Assembly: GCA_008828725.1 (NCBI GenBank)
Contig: MEHQ01001845.1
Span: forward strand, 304,298 to 368,297
DNA from: Saccharina japonica
Taxonomy: Eukaryota; Sar; Phaeophyceae; Laminariales; Laminariaceae
Reading direction: 5' to 3'
DNA length: 64,000 bases
Below, piece after piece: positions 57,271 through 64,000 of the stretch (position 1 is its first letter; every line of letters begins with the position of its first letter). A model generated the notes under the pieces. It was not told where the DNA came from and ran no database searches. It saw only the letters and a program-made list of their open reading frames with translations. Both the position numbers and the translations under genes were made by a program.

Positions 57271-58912
57271 CTCGGTGGGAGACCACGTGGAAAGCCCTGG
57301 TGCTGTTCCTTTTTTGGACACCGCGCCAACGATCATCATGTACAGACACCGCGCCAACGATCATCATGGTAGAACTACAACCAGCTCTCCCACCTCGCCT
57401 CGTGCAGTACGTACATACGTACACACGTACGCACGTACGCATACCTCCTACATTTCGTACTGTACTTATTCTAGACATACATATATACCTGCTAGATATG
57501 TATACCCATCATTCATCCCACTTGGCCCCGTGACAATAACGGTCTCTTCTGTCGTCGTCAGGGGACACGCGGGGTGCACCCACGAGCTTCCAGTTAGTAG
57601 TAGTTGGGTATGGATCTTGTGACGGGTAGATCCTGTTGGAATCATCGCGCATTTGGTTTTGGATATATGGATCTTTCTGGCGGCGGGTAGAAGATGTCTG
57701 CAGCATGACACCTATAGAGTATTTACTTTACTTGTGGTGCTGGGACCAACCCGCCCAGATCGTTACTCATTGCAACACTGCGAATACGTAGACCCTGCCC
57801 CCACTTGCTGTGTATACGTACCAATTACCACTCGTGGTTCGCTGCACCTCTCTCACAAACGAACTTTTCGGCTACCGGAATAATAATTCCAAGACTACTC
57901 TCACTCTCTCTCGTTGTTGAGTAAGAGGCACTTTTTGTGATGCAATACACTTCCGGCCCTCTCCTAAGAAAGTGCCCCACAAGAAATTCAGCCTAAACAT
58001 AACGGGGAAATAAGGAAGTCGACAGCTATTATACTGAAGTTAGTTTGAGACACACCCCTTTCTCAAATAAGCAAGTCAGCCTAAGCCCGACTTCTGGATT
58101 CCTGTGAGCGGGCCGGTACTGTAGGCTTCGGATCGATCCGACGTCTGATACACAACTGTTTCCCATTATCTACGCTCTTCCAACCTGCCTTGAGGAGTAG
58201 GTCTGAGCCTTAGAACGGGGGACATCCTGTTTTCGGTAAGGAGTCATGAAAGGTTGACACTATACCAGTATCGCAAGTGGAAACACAAAATGGGTTGTCT
58301 TTTTGAAAGTCTGCATGCAGTGCTTTTATGTCGTTTGTGTGAAGGGCGCGCCTAACACGTGTACTTCAAAACACGTCTGTTTGCAACGTGCAGTCTTACA
58401 TAATATAGATGCTTCAAGCTACTGCAAAAAAACACTGCTGCTGTGTAGTACCAACAAGCCGATGTATGATATATAAACACTTCGTATATGTTTATATCAG
58501 CGACCTGGAGTGTTTACTATTAACTTATAATCCTACTGTGAGATGCGTAAACATCAGTACTATATATAAGTGTATAGCGATCAGCTGATAGCGATAGCGA
58601 TACAAAACAGGTTTCCTTTTGAGAATGCCGTGCGATTTTTGGACAGGAGAGACCGGTATTGTCACGGCGCCAAGTGGGTTGAATGATGGGTTTCCATATC
58701 TAGCTGGTATCTATGCCTAGAGTACAACAGTTGTAAGTGTAGGAGGTACGTGGGTACGTGTCATACGTACGTACTGTACGAGGCGAGGTGGGAGAGCTGG
58801 TTGTAGTCCTACCATGATGATCGTTGGCGCGAGGTGTGTCCATAGATGATGATCGTTGGTGCGGTTTCCAAAAGACGAACAGCACCAGGGCTTTCCACGT
58901 GGTCCCCCACCG
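57271..58912. repeat. Inverted-repeat unit, about 270-bp arms around a 1.1-kb core, truncated at the N
   Basis: 57271-57545 is the reverse complement of 58641-58912 with visible divergence (GGAAAGCCCTGGTGCTGTTC pairs with GAACAGCACCAGGGCTTTCC). The core is 57546-58640. The right arm runs straight into the N at 58913, so the true boundary is unknown. Confidence 0.75.
57546..58640 (+). repeat. 1.1-kb direct duplication, copy 1
   Basis: It runs from CTTCTGTCGTCGTCAGGGGA to TGCCGTGCGATTTTT. It differs from copy 2 by a 4-base indel near 57722 and a few substitutions. No coding signal was recognised. Confidence 0.95.
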
Positions 58913-58913
58913 N
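58913..58913. other. Single ambiguous base (N), probable assembly join
   Basis: The only N in the window sits exactly at the junction between an inverted arm and a second copy of the 1.1-kb unit, which is what a forced join or collapsed haplotype would leave. Confidence 0.85.
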
Positions 58914-60012
58914 CTTCTGTCGTCGTCAGGGGACACGCGGGGTGCACCCACGAGCTTCCAGTTAGTAGTAGTTGGGTATGGATCTTGTGACGGGTAGATC
59001 CTGTTGGAATCATCGCGCATTTGGTTTTGGATATATGGATCTTTCTGGCGGCGGGTAGAAAATGTCTGCAGCATGACACCTATAGAGTATATACTATACT
59101 TACTTGTGGTGCTGAGACCAACCCGCCCAGATCGTTACTCATTGCAACACTGAGAATACGTAGACCCTGCCTCCACTTGCTGTGTATACGTACCAATTAC
59201 CACTCGTGGTTCGCTGCACCTCTGTCACAAACGAACTTTTCGGCTAGCGGAATAATAATTCCAAGACTACTCTCACTCTCTCTCGTTGTTGAGTAAGAGG
59301 CACTTTTTGTGATGCAATACACTTCCGGCCCTCTCCTAAGAAAGTGCCCCACAAGAAATTCAGCCTAAACATAACGGGGAAATAAGGAAGTCGACAGCTA
59401 TTATACTGAAGTTAGTTTGAGACACACCCCTTTCTCAAATAAGCAAGTCAGCCTAAGCCCGACTTCTGGATTCCTGTGAGCGGGCCGGTACTGTAGGCTT
59501 CGGATCGATCCGACGTCTGATACAAAACTGTTTCCCATTATCTACGCTCTTCCAACCTGCCTTGAGGAGTAGGTCTGAGCCTTAGAACGGGGGACATCCT
59601 GTTTTCGGTAAGGAGTCATGAAAGGTTGACACTATACCAGTATCGCAAGTGGAAACACAAAATGGGTTGTCTTTTTGAAAGTCTGCATGCAGTGCTTTTA
59701 TGTCGTTTGTGTGAAGGGCGCGCCTAACACGTGTACTTCAAAACACGTCTGTTTGCAACGTGCAGTCTTACATAATATAGATGCTTCAAGCTACTGCAAA
59801 AAAACACTGCTGCTGTGTAGTACCAACAAGCCGATGTATGATATATAAACACTTCGTATATGTTTATATCAGCGACCTGGAGTGTTTACTATTAACTTAT
59901 AATCCTACTGTGAGATGCGTAAACATCAGTACTATATATAAGTGTATAGCGATCAGCTGATAGCGATAGCGATACAAAACAGGTTTCCTTTTGAGAATGC
60001 CGTGCGATTTTT
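58914..60012 (+). repeat. 1.1-kb direct duplication, copy 2
   Basis: It is near-identical to 57546-58640, starts on the base after the N and is followed by unrelated sequence. Confidence 0.95.
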
Positions 60013-60265
60013 CCAGTGTCTGTCAATTGTTGTTTCGACAGGACCAATACAACAATTTACCCGCCTCGTTTTTAGCCAAATATTATGAGAAGATAAATAC
60101 AAATTCCCTTTCCAACCGTTTCGTATTGTTTTTGTAGATTTGCCATCGCTTTATTTACTTGTACTGCTACGTACCGTACAGTATACCTAGACTATAAACA
60201 TATAATATGATACCTGGTACTCGTACGTATACATAAATTATACACGTATATATATACGCACGTAT

Positions 60266-60673
60266 CAGGGCATTACTTAGGTGTTGCGCTGCTGCGCTGG
60301 CGCCACATTTCGCCAAAATAATCGTTTTCCGCAACAGTCGCCGCGAGGATGGTTGCGCGCAGCGCAATACTCGATTTTGGGCGCGCAACATTTTTCGCCG
60401 CAGGCGAAAGTTATTGTTGCGCGTTTAATTCTCGCCGGAGGCGATAAACGTTTTTGGGGGTCTTTTTTTCTCAATAATTAGTCGTAATTGAACATCTGTT
60501 AGGCCCCTTGTCCTATTCGCCATACGAAAAACAAAATTTAGGCACCTTTTGCTATTCGCCGTAGCCAAAAGTTTGAATTAAAAGGCTTTTTACTGTAGTT
60601 TTTAGGCGTATATTCGCGCATAGATCGCATGTTGCGCTGCGCGCAACAGAGGCCGAACCACTAATTAATGCCC
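60266..60673. mobile_element. MITE with CAGGGCATTA ends, hAT-like
   Basis: The ends are CAGGGCATTACTTAGGTGTT and CTAATTAATGCCCTG; TGTTGCGCTGC occurs just inside each end. The interior is built of short hairpins (TTTCGCCGCAGGCGAAA, CTCGCCGGAGGCGA) and pairs GTTGCGCGCAGCGCAA with itself. A clear 8-bp duplication was not found. Confidence 0.65.
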
Positions 60674-63600
60674 TGGTACTATTAGTACCTATATTTTCTT
60701 CGGGGAGAATTCCACGTGGCCAACTTTCGAGTTTTATTAACTCGTGTATTATTTTCCCTCTTTCGCTAAATTAATTTATTAAGTATACCCCCCATACCAC
60801 GAACAACCTCTATATACCAAAACGTATGATATACATGATCCCCCTTCGGGATGTTGGTCACTTGAAATCCCGGGGGTGTCGCAAGTTAAAAATTGATCGC
60901 ACATGCTTCGTACTCCCCTTTTTGGACCCTTTTTGGAGCAAACTTGTGTTGCATAGACTGCTGTATAGTGTAAAGGGAAAAGTAGTAGCGAGGACAATTT
61001 CTTATACAAAACAAATAAATGTCACTATTAATAGATGATATAGTATCTGAGGTGCAGGGGGTTCCCGGTGTTAAGAAGCTTCTTCAGTTTGATGTCCGGG
61101 CTCAACGACATATTTTGTTTCCGACGCCGATCTAACTATTTTGTGTAGGGTTTACAGTCGATCCCACACTGGTGAGCTGTGTTTTTTATCGAAGTTTTCT
61201 ATTGTTCGTGCCAATCTGAGCTCATTTTTCTCGACACGTTATTTCTTAACTGCAGGCACCTATACTACTATTAATATTGTATTTGTGTTGAATGGTGATT
61301 TGTTATATCGAGTAGATTCACGAAGAACAGCTCGTGAATCTTGACGCCACTCAGTGTTTTAACCTTGAACAATCGAAATCACGTTCTGCGTCATTTTTTT
61401 TGTCGTGACTTTACTCCTACTGCATTGTGATACGTTTTTGCAGTAAATGCATCTGATAAGTGTACTTCGTGTATAATCCACGCAACCCCAACGGTGTATC
61501 CAAAGACCAGATATGAAGGCATACAGCTGACTCTGTCGCCTATACCGATTGCGGACAGCAAGTGGCTCCCCAAAGCAATATGATATATGATACGAGTACA
61601 ACAACACCCAGCACACACGCAGATATATATACTGTATACGTGATATATACTTATAATGTGCGTACACATACTTCGAAGTATACTATACTTCGTACAAGGC
61701 TGCGATCGAGTGCCGGCTATCGCAGACACTCATCATGTGCTCTGGGAAAGGCTGATACATGGGTCTGGTTCGGATATATGCGCACCCTGGACACTAAACA
61801 ATGGCCATTACAATGGCAAAATGCATATGGTAGAATGAAAGGGACACTAGCGTCGGCAGTGTCTATTGATTGTTTACTTGCCCAATCTACTATGGGGGGC
61901 TGTTTGTGGTATGCGGTTGCTCGATACTGGTTTCCCGATAAATGGGGGTTTCATACCGTTCTACGGATATTGGGGTTTTATATGGTGTGGCGAGGCATTA
62001 TGATCTGAGATGATGGATGCCTCGCGTGGAGGCTACTCCTTGCGGGGGTAGTCGCCGATTATAATGATACGGCCGGGGCTTTGATACAATGATACTGCTC
62101 GTATATGTGAGGGGTGCAGCCGGTGGCAATCCTGGTGCGGCTTACCTCCAGTGTGTGGTTTATATGATGGGCCTTTGACGACAGGTACTGGCTCTACTGG
62201 TGCGTATATTTGGGCCTTTGGTGATACGAGTACATTATCTACTACTCCTCCTTGACGACTCCCGGTATAGGCACGTGGGCCAGCAAGGGACACGTTCGAC
62301 AGCGACGTACGCAAACAGGGAAAGGCAACGGTCATCGATAGATACCGGGCATAATCTGGCGCGGTGGACAATATATACGGATTGGTAGAAGGGTAGCTTG
62401 CATAATATATAACGGGGGGGGGTGACAATGGATGCACGGATTGACGTTTGCAATTGCTATCGTTTGGCACGTCGCCCAATGCATCGTGGGTGGCAGTGGC
62501 CGTCGATGGACACGCCTCACCATCAATTACTATTGGCAATGGCTATTGTCTCTATACCGCGATTGGCACTATACATATATAATCATTTCTATCGATATAC
62601 ATTGTCGGCAACAATAGACTATGATATAATGGACGATGCCGAAAAGGTCTTACACCCTCGACAAAAATAAAGTCAACACTGCTACAATACCCCCATAAAG
62701 TGTGTTTCAATGGCCATTGTTTCCCACACCAGGCTGGCCACGCTGCCGATCGATACATATTGTCGGGGTCAATGTAAAAACAGAGAATTGTCGCGATATA
62801 CCCTTCGCGCGTGCAATAGTTATCTGTTAATCTTGGAAAACGTGTGATTTTGTCCATTAATAGGGGCGCTTCTGTCTCCCTGCGTCAGTTCTATTCTGAT
62901 TTTTTATTTCGGAATTATACTTTTATTGTCTTTGCGGTATTTTGTTTTATTTCGGCTCGTGTCGTTTAGTTCTCATACCCGGTACGTTAGCATCTCACTT
63001 GATTTACCCATTCATTTGCGTTTACTTTGTTTTTGTTTTTCTCTGTTTCACGGTCTGTTGACCGCATAATTTGTACTGGTACCTCCCTAGGACTAGGAAT
63101 CAGGACAGGCACTGGGTGTACTGATGTGGTTGAGTAGAAAAAATGTGAAGACAACACACGCCCTTTGTTGTGATAATTTGGTGAAACGGTTGCTATTGTC
63201 CGAAACAATATATATCAGGGAAACAGCTGCAATATACCTTGATTAAACATTGGGGCGAAACGTGTCATATATCGACCGCTGTTTCCGCCAAGAATGCCAG
63301 ATCATCTATTGTGTTCACAAACATCCTTTGCCGCCCGCAATGTGCACATAGGTGGTTGTGCCTCAAAATAGACTATTGGCCAAATATATTGTGAAAACAG
63401 TATATAGCGCACTATGCTCGCACTCAAAAACGCATGTCAACATTGTAAAAACAATACAAAAACAATATCCATGATGCATTCGGGGTAGCGAATGTTTCGA
63501 TATTTGTTTCGTATTATAAAAAAAAACATATGTACAGTCTTTCGCGCAAACCCACAACAAGTAAATCATATTTAGATAAGGAAAATCTGCACACTCTCGA

Positions 63601-64000
63601 ACTCTTCAACTCAATTGCCGTACGCTGCTTTAAAACTTAGACATATTTCTTCTAAACTGCACCACGTTGATACTATTAATAATCCCCCAGCAGCACGAAC
63701 ATTGCAACGGCTTCGTATCGATGGAGAGCTTGCACAATATATTGCGCTTCACATTTGACTGTATTCATTGATATAAATCTCGCACAATATGTTTTGGCTG
63801 GCAATGACAATCGATAGACAAGCTCAAAATCTATTGTGTGTGGTAAACGATATCTATCGATCGACAGTATCACAAGTCTATTGTCGCCCGCAGTTGATAT
63901 CCATAGATCATTCCAAAATATATTGTTACAGATAATATGTGCCGGTAGGCACCTTCCACGGTCTAGTGTACGCAGCTGAAATTTTGTATCGATAGACACC
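60674..64000. other. AT-rich intergenic tail
   Basis: Nothing coding was found. From about 61850 to the end the words CTATTG, CAATAG and ATCGATAG recur often without a fixed period, suggesting an old satellite or element. One dispersed repeat (62948-63145) is included. Confidence 0.4.
62948..63145 (+). repeat. Dispersed repeat shared with 41405-41625
   Basis: It contains TCTCATACCCGGTACGTTAG, the TTTTTCTCTGTTTCACGGTC block and GGACAGGCACTGGGTGTACT. Orientation is opposite to the other full copy. Confidence 0.7.

Noticed and set aside
60281-60481. Open frames in the GCGC-rich block
   Set aside because: They are produced by the hairpin repeats of the CAGGGCATTA element.

Overview
The window is eukaryotic nuclear DNA. 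Genes are split by introns of about 0.9 to 4.5 kb with GT-AG borders, coding density is very low, and most of the rest is repeats. One N at 58913 marks it as draft assembly. The coding style (GC-rich third positions, strong GTGAGN donors) and the secreted Cys-rich proteins suggest an alga or stramenopile, possibly brown-alga-like; this is inference from style only.

Three genes are well supported, all on the + strand. (1) Positions 1910-22753 hold an MFS transporter of the MFSD6 / MFS_1-like type in eight visible exons. Every junction has GT-AG borders and matching phase, and together the exons give 528 residues from TM2 to a stop codon. The first exon (TM1) is missing and probably lies left of the window. 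(2) Positions 33042-37003 and (3) 49441-52333 hold two two-exon paralogues about 16 kb apart. Each encodes a secreted protein of about 350 residues with a signal peptide, a nine-cysteine module and a C-terminal region that may be a beta-sandwich. I do not recognise this family by name.

The remaining sequence is mostly small non-autonomous elements. Family 1 is a MITE of about 250 bp (TIR GACGCGTGCTACGATAGAGG) with more than 20 copies in both orientations; seven copies have exact 4-bp target duplications. Family 2 (TIR GAGCAATCCCACGGTAGGGG) also makes 4-bp duplications. A piggyBac-like MITE of about 90 bp sits in TTAA targets. A SINE with a tRNA-like head occurs in four copies. There are also two elements with hAT-like ends, an 846-bp foldback, a 266-bp direct-repeat pair and several dispersed repeats. 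Nested insertions show several waves of activity.

Layout: 1-22753 transporter gene with repeat-filled introns; 22754-33041 intergenic with repeats and one possible orphan exon; 33042-37003 paralogue A; 37004-49440 repeat-rich intergenic DNA; 49441-52333 paralogue B; 52334-64000 intergenic, including the foldback, a 1.1-kb near-identical duplication around the N, and an AT-rich tail. No autonomous transposase, reverse transcriptase, functional tRNA, rRNA or CRISPR array was seen.
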